DNA of 64,000 nucleotides from SIG299 sp964541485 (GTDB lineage: Bacteria; Bacillota; Clostridia; Lachnospirales; Lachnospiraceae), in the NCBI GenBank assembly GCA_964541485.1, contig CAZIQL010000001.1, positions 1-64,000 on the forward strand, in the 5' to 3' direction. Position numbers and translations under genes: made by a program. A model generated the notes under the pieces. That model was not told the origin of the DNA and did not search any database. It worked only from the letters and a program-made list of their open reading frames with translations. Shown one piece after another: positions 16,510-25,924 of this stretch (position 1 is the stretch's first letter; every line of letters begins with the position of its first letter).

Positions 16510-19500
16510 TTACTTAATCTTCATGCCCGGATAAACTTCTCCAATGGTATTATTCCAAATGGTTACTACTTCGCGAATCAAATTGCTACCAGGAATGCCG
16601 CTCATCTGAGAAACCGCCTTTAAAGTGCTGTATACCGTCTTATACCCAATAGTTCCATCTTCATCCGAGAAATCTTTCTGAACTTTCCGTGCTGCAGTTA
16701 CCAGACTGGAGATAAACTCCTCATCCATTCGGTTCAGCGAATATCCTTCTATCACTGAAAATACATCTCTCACTCCCGGAATCAATGCAAGTGGATTGAT
16801 GTTCTTGAAGAAATTATCTTTCATATTCTCCAATAACAGAGTTCCAAACTCCTCATCCTCCTCATCATTGTCTCTAAGTGCATCTGCTAGTCCCTCCACA
16901 AACGACTGTGACACTGCACATAAACAATACACATAAACTGTCCTTGCAATAGTCTTGCCGTTTTCATGAAATGCCTGCGACACCGCCGCTTTATTGCTCT
17001 TTCCGCTCTCCTTTGCAACCCGGAAACTTCTGTTCCAGTCCATATGTTTCTCAAGAAGAATGTTATATGAGACAGTTGGCTCTGACATGAACGAAGTGAA
17101 CGACTGTGCCCAGACACTCTTACTTCTCATGAGCTGGGACCTGGTAAGTACTGAATCTACTACCTGCGTCTTAAACACAACTTCCTCAAAACGTTCTGCA
17201 ACAATCTGATTAAATGCCTCACTGTTAGCTTTCAGTTCTGGTCGTTTGTCTCTTGTCTCTGCTTCACACGCCTGCCAGAGTTTACTCCACGTGAAACGGT
17301 CTGCACATGCTGCAGGTCTTAAGGTTGCTTCCACAAGCTTGTCCTTCCATGTCTCATCATGTTTAATCAGCGACTGTACATTCCGAGTAATATTGGTATC
17401 GTAGAAGCCCATATCCTTCCACTGTGCAATTCCCGAATACTCCATGACTTTATCTGCCTTCGACTTTCTGAATACATTGCTTGAGAAAAGATACTTTGCA
17501 TCCATCACTTCCAGAGCGCGTACATAAGACAACGGCTGAAGCATTACCACTCTCAGATTTCCCGCTACTGCTGCCACCTTGTATTTGCTCATGAAACTCT
17601 TTGCAAGCTCCTCCCCAATACCGGCACTGTAGGATCCGTTGATGTCTTTCATGAACTGGAAGAAATACTTCTTTGCTTCCTTACCATATGCCGTCTCCAT
17701 GGCTCCTTTTACGGTCTCTGTCTCGAATGGTATTACATCTTCACTGCCGGCTTCATTCTCATCCTTTACCTTTATCTTTTCCTGGTAATTGTACCATTTG
17801 TACGCATCCAACACCGGAAGAGCAAATGCATTATACTTTGCCATATCCGAACTGTGTTCCGCGAATACATCAAATATACTCCGGATGACTACTCTATTAT
17901 TTGCATGAGGAGTCAGTTTTTTGGTGAACGACATATTAAGAAGTCGTGTCAGTTCGTTGTTCTTTACTCCCGCTTCACTGTTCAACGTATTCTCGTCCGA
18001 CTGGATTGGGAAATAATTTTCTTCCGTAAATGCCCGGTACCCAAAACGTCTCATGGAAATCTCATTTCCCCAACTGGAACACTGAATATTCATGAAAGCC
18101 TGTAAACGTGTCGCCACCTCTTTCTGCCGGTCAGTCAATACCGATAACATTTCATAAAGTCTTCCCTTATTCATAGTAAGGCCTTCCGGCTGTGAAACCT
18201 TCCGCGCTCCATCCTCAAAATCCTCTACTTTAAAACCGCCACCCTTCAAATGCTCCTGTGCCTGCTCACGTTTGCTCAGACAATACAGAGACATCAGTTG
18301 TGAAGTTGTAATCCGGACTTTCACTTTTCTGTCTTTTCCGTCTGCCCCCGGTCCGTCAGAAAACTCAAACTCATGTATTTCCTTTTCCCATTCGTTGACC
18401 TCTTTATCTGTGTAAGTATCCTCGCTGTAATCCATGATGGTGCGTACATTAAATGCCAGCGTAGACTGTGCCCTCTGGAAGGAACGGAATAACGCTTCAC
18501 CTGCGCTGCTAAAACGTTTGAAGGCATATATTGGTAATGCATTGTGCCAGTATAGAAACTTTTTTGTACTCTCTCCTACCTCACCGTTCTTTCCCATCTC
18601 CTTCAGTTCTCGGATCGTGGATTGCGCCGCTGTACTGATTGCGCCCAACCTGCTTTCTGAAAGAAACTCATTCATTTGTGTTACAGTTGTTTTTAACGTC
18701 TGTACAATATCATCCAAGGTCTCCAGTTCTTCCAGAGTCATTTTCTGTAATACATGATGATTATCACCATTGCGCCGCATCAGTTCATTTACTCTCTTAC
18801 TGAATTCCTGCAACTGTTCCTCATATCCCATTGGAAGATCCACATACATTCCGTCAAAACCAATCACTTCACCATCTCCCGAGTCCTGTGCCTTTCGGAT
18901 GCCCGCCGCCATGGTATGTACCTTTTCCAAAGCTTCACTGAATGAAATATCTTGCTTTGTCATTTCACCCTGCTTTGATTTATTCAGTCCAAGCAACTGC
19001 TTTGAAGAGAAGTCAATGGAGTCCAAAAGAAGTGTCACCGGTTCCTTTAGACCTTCCGGGATATGATTCTTTGCAGAATTTTCCGTCAGCCATCTGCTCA
19101 TCCGCATTGCGTTACTGGTAATTTTACGAATTTTTATCTGCTTCTGCTCATTCTCCCGGTGCTGATTCATCTTCTGCCTTGCTTCCTGCTTCACTCTACG
19201 GACTTCCGTCTCACGATTCAGGCGTGCGTTCCGCAACAATGTTTCGTAATGCGTCACCGTATCCTTTCGCATCTCCGTCATCATCCGTCTGTGGTCTTTC
19301 CTCAAACCTCTGATTTCAGACTCATATTTTTCAGAAAGTCCTTTCACCGGTTCCATATTCCAAAGCTGATGATAAATCTCTACTGCAAGTTTCCTGGCCA
19401 TCTCTTTCTGACCATATTCCTCCAAGGCATCTGTTGCATCTGTCAATTCCTGTCTTGCTTCCAGTACTGCTGCCACCTGGTCTGCTTCAGACACTCCCGC

Positions 19501-22500
19501 ATCGAAGATATCCGGATATAAGGCGGACCACTCTTTCCACATTTCAGAAAGAGGCACTCCGTTTCTGGAAATATTCAGTTTGCCAAATAATGATTTCCGG
19601 TACTGCTCACCATACATTCCTTCCGCCGCTTCCACCTGTGCCGGTGATAACGATACCGGCTGCTTCATGGCATCTAAAATCTTTTTGCCATACTCCGCAA
19701 CCCTTGTGTCTGAATCCGCCTCATGAAGAATACCTGATGCAATTTCATACGTCTTACTCATGAGAGTACCCCACTTTACATCGCGGTTCTCCTTCACGTA
19801 CTCATAAACGTCCTTCAATTGCTCTGCCAAGGTATCTGCATCATAATCACTCTTGTTCTTCAGAAGTAACTGTTCTGCCACCTTTTTAAGATATGTACTG
19901 CTGATTTCACTTCCGAACTCTGCTTCCATGGCAATCTTCTTTTTCAGATTCTCTACATCTTCACGAAGTTTTGCATTCTCTTCTTTCAGACGTTCGCCTT
20001 CACCTACGGTATCGTAGACGGATTCAGTCTCACGGGAGGAGAAGCGAATATTTTCTGTTGCATTTTCTTCACTTTGTGATATACTATCAGTAGAAGCTGT
20101 ACCACTAGACGTTTCGGACGTTTGCGAGAAGATGTTAACATCACTTGGCGGAGTGGCAAGGCTTTTATTTTTTTGAATGTACATTGTCTGCACGAACAAA
20201 TCAATGTGTTTATCCGAAACAACTCCCACCACATTATATCCATCTCGCTTAAAAATCAAGCATGGCTTACCTTCATACTCCCCACTTTTCTCAATGTCTG
20301 ATGGCTTTGACATAACATATGGAATTTGATAAAAATCTTCTTTTATTACAGCCTTTTGGCCTCTCAAGCTTTCTCTTTCATCATTTCCATGGCTCTTTAT
20401 AGTCTTCCTAATTTCATTGCCACCGAGAGATAAATTAAAATTGCGAATATCTATTCCAAAACAACTTTCTACTTCATCCGCAACAGTATCGGAAACCATA
20501 CCAAAATACATTTTTTTCGAATATGTCTTATCACTAAGAGCTTTATCTACAAATTCCATAAACTGTACTTTGTTACCATAAACAACAATCCGCTTACTGT
20601 TTTTCCAGTTTGTCAACTGCCTCTCATCATATCCTTTGAGTGTCCAACTTGATTCTCTTGCAGATTCCGCATTCTGTTGCACCGGTGCAACTTCCGCTTT
20701 TGTAGCCTGGTTTGTCCGGATTGCCTGCATCATTGCCTTGTCCCATGTGGCACTGACTTCATTCAGTTTCTTCTCATACTTTCTGAGTACTTTTGCTTCT
20801 TTGGAACTGGATTCATACATTTTTAACAAATCCTGAATCCATGCTTTGATTTTCTCGGCAATCTCATGAATCTTTTCTTTCAGCGTAGTAGCACTCTTGG
20901 CATCCATGCCGGCAAGATAACTTGACAATACCTTACTATTGGTTAGCATATCCTCACAGGCTCTTGCAACAAGTTCATCCCTTGCTACTTCATAGGATAA
21001 TCCCTTCTTGCCCATTTCTGCCGCAATCAGTTCTTCTACCGACTGTTCTGCTGCCAATGTATTCATTACCTGCTCCGTCAACTGCTCGTACAACTGTGGT
21101 GCTTTGTCCTGCATCCAATGCGTCATTTCATGAGAAAGTGTCGGGATAATACTTTCTTCCACTACCGTTTCCGTGAGTCCGGCATATACATCTACATGAA
21201 TCGTATTAGTCTCATGGTCATACCATCCGTTTGCATCTGTGCGCACTCCATTCTCATCCGCTTTTGACTCAAAGAAGGTAATATTTACCCCTGCGTACTC
21301 CGAGAGTTTCCTTGCAAATTCCACAGCACTCTTCTGCCGGTTTGTCAGATTCTTCATCGACACGCCGGAGATATCAAACTTTCCGGACTGAATCACCGGA
21401 TTTTCAGCAAAATGTTTCTTTGTAACCTCTGTCAGCTGTTCCTGTATCTTTTCTGTGCCTCTGCTCTTTACCCCTGCACGATATGTCTCCAAAAGTTGAG
21501 ACTCTGTCAACGCCCCTTTGTTTTTGATTACAGAATCCGAACCAATCAGGTTTTTCCCATATCCATAAGCAAGTTCAAATGAATCAATGTAGTAATCCGG
21601 ATCCGTTTTTCCATCATACTGGCTGACAAATAACTCTGCCGCATCCTTATCTTTCATCAGTTCCGCATATGTTGTTATCTTTTCCTTGTTTGCCCTCTGC
21701 CCTACTAGTTCTCTTCGCGCATCCTCCGTCAGCATCGAACTCAGATTACCAAGTTGTGCATCTGTGATATTCTCAGCCGTGATTCCCTTCTTTTCATATT
21801 CTTCGAGCACTTTTGCTCCTTCTTCTGTAAGTTTCTCGGCATTCATAACATCAGATGCTCCACTGCCTTCTCGAATAGTCGCACCTTCTGCTTTATAATC
21901 GCTTATCTGACTGATTTTTGCACCGGTACCAAGAATTCCTCCGGATAAAGCACCACCAAGAGCTGCCACTGCAATATCCTTCTTGATGTCATTCCATACA
22001 AGTCTATCCGCCTCTTCTTTCGTATATCCTCTCTCTAAATACTCTGCATGGCTCTTTGCAAGGTCAGAAGAACCTCCCCGGATGAGACCATCAAAAATCA
22101 TGTTTCCCACTTCTGTCACGGTCTCTTCTGATGCTTCAATTCCCATCTGCTTTGCAACTTCCTTCACCACAGAAAGAATTCCATCTGCATTTTTTACCTT
22201 TAAAAGATTCTCTATGCTCAGCTTCTCTCCAATGAGTTCCATTGCTCCTGCTGCCATGCTTCCCTTCAGAATCTGCTCCTCTGTTGCTCCGGCTTCTTTC
22301 AATGCTTTCACGCGGTCTGATGCAGCACCTGCTCCGGCCCACAGTCCTGATACCGTTCCGGCTGCCTTCCCTAAGCCTCCTGTTGCCACAAGTCTTGTTG
22401 CGCTCTCGCCGATAGATAATAAAGAGTCATATAGGAACGTCGGCACATTTACTCCGGCAACTTCTGCCCCTTCTGCCTTATTCTCTATTTCTTCCCTCGT

Positions 22501-23700
22501 GTAATCACGGATATTGTCAGACAGATTTGATAAAGCATGTCCGGAGTTATACGGATTCACTTCCAATCCTGCCAGTGTACGGAACGTGTCATCGATTGCA
22601 GCTGTGGCATCACCAACCACACCCCACGGAACACTTAGCACACTTCCTACTGTCTGTCCCACCGGACCGGTTTTATCAAGAACATCTTCTGTCTTTGCCT
22701 GGTTCTCTGCTTCTTTCCTTCTGCCTAATGTCACCTGCATGTCCTGCAAAAACTCACTCGCTGCTTTCTTGCCCTGCGTATTATAGATATAGTTATATAC
22801 TTTGACTTCATCGTCTGTCAGATACTCTATGTTTTCTGCGCCAAACAAATTTTTCCTAAGACTATCCCACTTTTCACTAATACGCTGCTTTGCCCATGAA
22901 GTTTCATTGTCCATGTTTTCTCCAATGTACTCATGAGATGTATCGGCCATCCAGTTAAGCACACCTTTTTCCTCAGATTCTCTGTATGCTGAATTTTCCT
23001 CAAAATCTTCGTTATCCATGATGTCGGCATACAAATCAAACTTATGGTCCAATTCATACTGATTCTTGAGTTTTTCCAATGTCGCTAAATACTCATCATT
23101 TGCACCGGAAGCTTTGACACTTTCGCCGTTCAGTGCCTTGTAAAAATCCTTCAGATTCGTATACCCAGTGAACGTACTTAAATAATCATATTCAGGAGTT
23201 CCTGCTTCCGTATTATTTAAAGCCTCCTGAATCTCTTCATATGTCTTTCCGGCATAAGCATTATCAAATGACAGCCTCTGCATTGCTTTATTGTACGCAT
23301 CACCATTCTGATAATTCCCATAAAGTTCCGTCTGACTGCCCCATCCATCCAATATACTCTGATATGTACCTACGAGGTCATCAAGCTCTGTAGTGCTTCC
23401 TCCACCATAATTGCGCATATATGTCTGGTAATCTTTCAAACGGTTGCTCATGGATTCTATAGAAGACTTCGTAGCCGCCATTGTCTCAGGAGTCTGCCAT
23501 CCACTATAAATCTTTGCAATATTTTCCCCTGCTTCTGTAAGGTCCTTTTCCAGAGTATCAAATCCTATTCCCCTTTCGAGTTTCAGTTTTTCAAATTTCT
23601 GCGAATTCGTCATCTTCCCGGAAGTATCCAAGGAGGAAGAGGTACCCGCTTCCCTCTTCCTCCTGATTTCAGCAAATCTTTCCGAATTTGTCTTTGCCAT
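16510..23700 (-). CDS. Giant polyvalent phage protein with zincin and nuclease-like domains
   Basis: A 2396-residue protein, the largest gene in the window. Recognisable parts: a zinc-metallopeptidase motif L-S-H-E-M-T-H-W near residue 858; a segment at about 1020-1195 that resembles the phage Barnase-EndoU-ColicinE5/D-RelE-like nuclease domains (RIVVYGNKVQFMEFVDKAL and YVMSKPSDI...YEGKPCLIF); a long coiled coil at about 1240-1560; and an alpha-helical C-terminal region of large-polyvalent-protein type (about 1800-2350). A glycine-rich hydrophobic stretch lies near residues 430-480. Such proteins are packaged inside short-tailed virions and injected with the DNA. Domain names are from memory and only the HExxH motif is directly certain. 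It carries palindrome copy 2. Confidence 0.75.
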   Translation of the reverse strand: MAKTNSERFAEIRRKREAGTSSSLDTSGKMTNSQKFEKLKLERGIGFDTLEKDLTEAGENIAKIYSGWQTPETMAATKSSIESMSNRLKDYQTYMRNYGGGSTTELDDLVGTYQSILDGWGSQTELYGNYQNGDAYNKAMQRLSFDNAYAGKTYEEIQEALNNTEAGTPEYDYLSTFTGYTNLKDFYKALNGESVKASGANDEYLATLEKLKNQYELDHKFDLYADIMDNEDFEENSAYRESEEKGVLNWMADTSHEYIGENMDNETSWAKQRISEKWDSLRKNLFGAENIEYLTDDEVKVYNYIYNTQGKKAASEFLQDMQVTLGRRKEAENQAKTEDVLDKTGPVGQTVGSVLSVPWGVVGDATAAIDDTFRTLAGLEVNPYNSGHALSNLSDNIRDYTREEIENKAEGAEVAGVNVPTFLYDSLLSIGESATRLVATGGLGKAAGTVSGLWAGAGAASDRVKALKEAGATEEQILKGSMAAGAMELIGEKLSIENLLKVKNADGILSVVKEVAKQMGIEASEETVTEVGNMIFDGLIRGGSSDLAKSHAEYLERGYTKEEADRLVWNDIKKDIAVAALGGALSGGILGTGAKISQISDYKAEGATIREGSGASDVMNAEKLTEEGAKVLEEYEKKGITAENITDAQLGNLSSMLTEDARRELVGQRANKEKITTYAELMKDKDAAELFVSQYDGKTDPDYYIDSFELAYGYGKNLIGSDSVIKNKGALTESQLLETYRAGVKSRGTEKIQEQLTEVTKKHFAENPVIQSGKFDISGVSMKNLTNRQKSAVEFARKLSEYAGVNITFFESKADENGVRTDANGWYDHETNTIHVDVYAGLTETVVEESIIPTLSHEMTHWMQDKAPQLYEQLTEQVMNTLAAEQSVEELIAAEMGKKGLSYEVARDELVARACEDMLTNSKVLSSYLAGMDAKSATTLKEKIHEIAEKIKAWIQDLLKMYESSSKEAKVLRKYEKKLNEVSATWDKAMMQAIRTNQATKAEVAPVQQNAESARESSWTLKGYDERQLTNWKNSKRIVVYGNKVQFMEFVDKALSDKTYSKKMYFGMVSDTVADEVESCFGIDIRNFNLSLGGNEIRKTIKSHGNDERESLRGQKAVIKEDFYQIPYVMSKPSDIEKSGEYEGKPCLIFKRDGYNVVGVVSDKHIDLFVQTMYIQKNKSLATPPSDVNIFSQTSETSSGTASTDSISQSEENATENIRFSSRETESVYDTVGEGERLKEENAKLREDVENLKKKIAMEAEFGSEISSTYLKKVAEQLLLKNKSDYDADTLAEQLKDVYEYVKENRDVKWGTLMSKTYEIASGILHEADSDTRVAEYGKKILDAMKQPVSLSPAQVEAAEGMYGEQYRKSLFGKLNISRNGVPLSEMWKEWSALYPDIFDAGVSEADQVAAVLEARQELTDATDALEEYGQKEMARKLAVEIYHQLWNMEPVKGLSEKYESEIRGLRKDHRRMMTEMRKDTVTHYETLLRNARLNRETEVRRVKQEARQKMNQHRENEQKQIKIRKITSNAMRMSRWLTENSAKNHIPEGLKEPVTLLLDSIDFSSKQLLGLNKSKQGEMTKQDISFSEALEKVHTMAAGIRKAQDSGDGEVIGFDGMYVDLPMGYEEQLQEFSKRVNELMRRNGDNHHVLQKMTLEELETLDDIVQTLKTTVTQMNEFLSESRLGAISTAAQSTIRELKEMGKNGEVGESTKKFLYWHNALPIYAFKRFSSAGEALFRSFQRAQSTLAFNVRTIMDYSEDTYTDKEVNEWEKEIHEFEFSDGPGADGKDRKVKVRITTSQLMSLYCLSKREQAQEHLKGGGFKVEDFEDGARKVSQPEGLTMNKGRLYEMLSVLTDRQKEVATRLQAFMNIQCSSWGNEISMRRFGYRAFTEENYFPIQSDENTLNSEAGVKNNELTRLLNMSFTKKLTPHANNRVVIRSIFDVFAEHSSDMAKYNAFALPVLDAYKWYNYQEKIKVKDENEAGSEDVIPFETETVKGAMETAYGKEAKKYFFQFMKDINGSYSAGIGEELAKSFMSKYKVAAVAGNLRVVMLQPLSYVRALEVMDAKYLFSSNVFRKSKADKVMEYSGIAQWKDMGFYDTNITRNVQSLIKHDETWKDKLVEATLRPAACADRFTWSKLWQACEAETRDKRPELKANSEAFNQIVAERFEEVVFKTQVVDSVLTRSQLMRSKSVWAQSFTSFMSEPTVSYNILLEKHMDWNRSFRVAKESGKSNKAAVSQAFHENGKTIARTVYVYCLCAVSQSFVEGLADALRDNDEEDEEFGTLLLENMKDNFFKNINPLALIPGVRDVFSVIEGYSLNRMDEEFISSLVTAARKVQKDFSDEDGTIGYKTVYSTLKAVSQMSGIPGSNLIREVVTIWNNTIGEVYPGMKIK
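20676..20691. repeat. 16-bp palindrome, copy 2, inside the giant polyvalent protein gene
   Basis: Perfect copy. On the - strand it encodes part of V-A-P-V-Q-Q-N-A in a linker before the putative nuclease domain. Identity with copy 4 extends to about 27 bases. Confidence 0.9.
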
Positions 23701-23712
23701 CTTTATGCCCTC

Positions 23713-25389
23713 CTACTTTTTGTATGTTGCATATTCTCCCTTTGCAAGCTTAGATAATTCTTTTGCAAAATTCTTGCCCAATAACTGCTCAATCTCCGAA
23801 AGAGAATACTCATTCCCGTAGTTATCTGTTACCTTTGCATTGTTATCTACTCCCCACAGCCAATTAATTCCACCATCATCAATCACCGTGAATGTTCTCT
23901 GTTCCATCGGAAGTTCTCCATACCCTGATGCCTGTGTACTTCCGTTTCCAAAGATATACGTATAAAATTTTTCCATATCAATATCACTTGGCAAGGAATC
24001 AAGATACTGTGCAAGAGCTTCATCCCCGCCTGAATTATATGCTTCCAATGCTTTATTCACCTGTGTCTCAGATGGTTCTTTATACTCCTCTCCCGCTGTA
24101 GCGTCGGTTGCAGTCACGGATGTATTGTAATCAAACGTTCTCTCCCAGTTTTCCTGAGCCAAAGCGTCCTGCTCCTTCTGATACGCAAACTCATTCTCAT
24201 AGTTTTCCTGAGCCAAAGCGTCCTGCTCCTTCTGATATCCGAACTGCTCATCATACTGAGCAAGGCCGTCGAGATATTCTCTTTCCCAATTGCTCTGCGA
24301 AAGCGCATCCTGCTCTTTCTGGTATTCAAAAGCATTCTCATACTGCCTGTCACTTACTGTATCTCTCCATGCTGCATATTCCTGATTGTAAAGATTATTG
24401 GCATTGTTATAGTTCATTTCAAGTGCTGCAAGAAGCCTTTCGTATTCTTTTGCATCTTCTTGATTCAAAAGTGCAATCTGATTCAGCAGTTCCTCACCTT
24501 CCTGATTGTAATTATCCAAAGCCAACTGATAATACGCCGGAAGGTTGTCATATGCCCCCTGAATCTGCTGATTATATGCATTGTTTCCTGCGGCTGTTGC
24601 ATATGTGTTTCCGTAACCTCCTGACAATGCCGCTGCCTGCCCTATTGTATCTTGCATAGCCATCTGTCCGGATGCCATTGCTTGCCCTAACATCTGCTGA
24701 AATAATGCGTCTTCTGCCGGGTCATAACTGAATGCCTCCCTGTTCTTGTATTCACTTAAGAGTGCATTAATTTCTTCTGTCCTTGATGTTGTTCCGCCAT
24801 TCAGCTTTGCAAGCAACTGATTCGTATATTCCATAGCCTGCTTATATTCATCCGATACCTGAAATGGCTGTAGCGGTGTATAGTTTGTTGTCTGCGTTTC
24901 TGACGACACTGAAGGTTCTGTTATTACCGTCTTTTCCTCCGAAGGGGTGTCTTTGTAGGTTTCCTCTACAATTGCAGACACCACATCTGATACATCATTG
25001 TTCGTTTCTGGCATCGTGCTTGCATCCACATTTACTTTATTTCCTTCTTTGAAGTCATTGATCATACTTTGAATATCTTCTTTGGTAAATACTGAACTGT
25101 TCGCTCCGGTCACTACTGATCCGCCTTTATTTGTTTCTGCAAGGTTATTTATAGCGTTCTGTACCGACTTTTGGGCTAACTCTCCAATATAATTTGAATT
25201 AAAAATCTCTCCTGCAATTTTACTTGCGATATTTTCTGTACTATTCTTAACAACATCCTTTACTACATCCTGCGCCGCCTGCGTAACAGTTGTCGAATCC
25301 AAAAGTTTTTTCTCTTCCTCTTTCTTCACTGTGTCGCCACCATCCATAAGGGAAACTGCAGCTAAATTTTTATTCCAATTCCTCACCAT
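23713..25389 (-). CDS. Probable internal virion/core protein with YQKEQDALAQ repeats
   Basis: A 558-residue, Gln/Asn/Glu-rich and mostly helical protein with no enzyme motif. Residues about 345-430 hold three or four units with a Y-Q-K-E-Q-D-A-L-(A/S)-Q core separated by N-W-E-R or N-Y-E-N spacers. Two glycine-rich patches at about 240-265 could be flexible. Position directly before the giant polyvalent gene, and composition, fit an ejection or core protein of a short-tailed phage. The start at 25389 overlaps the previous gene by 20 bases and follows AGGAGG at a normal distance. Confidence 0.6.
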   Translation of the reverse strand: MVRNWNKNLAAVSLMDGGDTVKKEEEKKLLDSTTVTQAAQDVVKDVVKNSTENIASKIAGEIFNSNYIGELAQKSVQNAINNLAETNKGGSVVTGANSSVFTKEDIQSMINDFKEGNKVNVDASTMPETNNDVSDVVSAIVEETYKDTPSEEKTVITEPSVSSETQTTNYTPLQPFQVSDEYKQAMEYTNQLLAKLNGGTTSRTEEINALLSEYKNREAFSYDPAEDALFQQMLGQAMASGQMAMQDTIGQAAALSGGYGNTYATAAGNNAYNQQIQGAYDNLPAYYQLALDNYNQEGEELLNQIALLNQEDAKEYERLLAALEMNYNNANNLYNQEYAAWRDTVSDRQYENAFEYQKEQDALSQSNWEREYLDGLAQYDEQFGYQKEQDALAQENYENEFAYQKEQDALAQENWERTFDYNTSVTATDATAGEEYKEPSETQVNKALEAYNSGGDEALAQYLDSLPSDIDMEKFYTYIFGNGSTQASGYGELPMEQRTFTVIDDGGINWLWGVDNNAKVTDNYGNEYSLSEIEQLLGKNFAKELSKLAKGEYATYKK

Positions 25390-25924
25390 CTTCTGTTACC
25401 TCCTCGTATTTTCCTATTGCAATCCACTGATAACTTCCTGTCTCCGTCTCCGCTCTCGTGAATCCTTCGGTCGTTATCTCTACCGCAATTGTCGGCATTG
25501 CTATGAGCACAGGAACCTCCTTAAATGCTTTTGTAAATGTAACCATCTGTTCCTCTGTCTTTCCATAACAAATTTGTATTCCTCCAGCCAGAATCAAGCT
25601 TCCTTCACCATTTACTATATTTTTCTTCACCAGTGCATCCTGTGATGCCTTATAAAGTTCTGAATTGATAACATCAAATATGGTTATCATTCTGTTTGCC
25701 GTTGTCCCGGAACGCTCCTGACTTTCCTCTGCAGTTTTCTTTGTTTCTTCGATACTGACACCGAGTTTTTCTAATTCCCCTCTTAGTGCCGGCGACAAAT
25801 TCCCTGTATCTATATCAGATAATTCAAATTCCAGACTTTCCCGCAACTGATAGAGAAACAGTTCTATTTGTCTTACCTGCTCAGCTATCGTGGATCCAGT
25901 TAATGATAATATTGGTAACATCAA
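25370..25924 (-). CDS. Hypothetical virion protein (184 aa)
   Basis: A 184-residue protein with a helical N-terminal half (about residues 10-105) and a beta-rich C-terminal half (about 110-175, with VTFTKAFKEVPVLIAMP). The second half resembles the small jelly-roll H-type modules found at the ends of phage tail proteins. Translation is coupled at both ends: its start overlaps the upstream stop by four bases and its end overlaps the next start. No firm function. Confidence 0.55.
   Translation of the reverse strand: MMLPILSLTGSTIAEQVRQIELFLYQLRESLEFELSDIDTGNLSPALRGELEKLGVSIEETKKTAEESQERSGTTANRMITIFDVINSELYKASQDALVKKNIVNGEGSLILAGGIQICYGKTEEQMVTFTKAFKEVPVLIAMPTIAVEITTEGFTRAETETGSYQWIAIGKYEEVTEDGEELE

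Noticed and set aside
21901..21935. A sixth copy of the palindrome (TTGCACCGGTACC)
   Set aside because: Only one half matches; the second arm is missing, so it was not counted.
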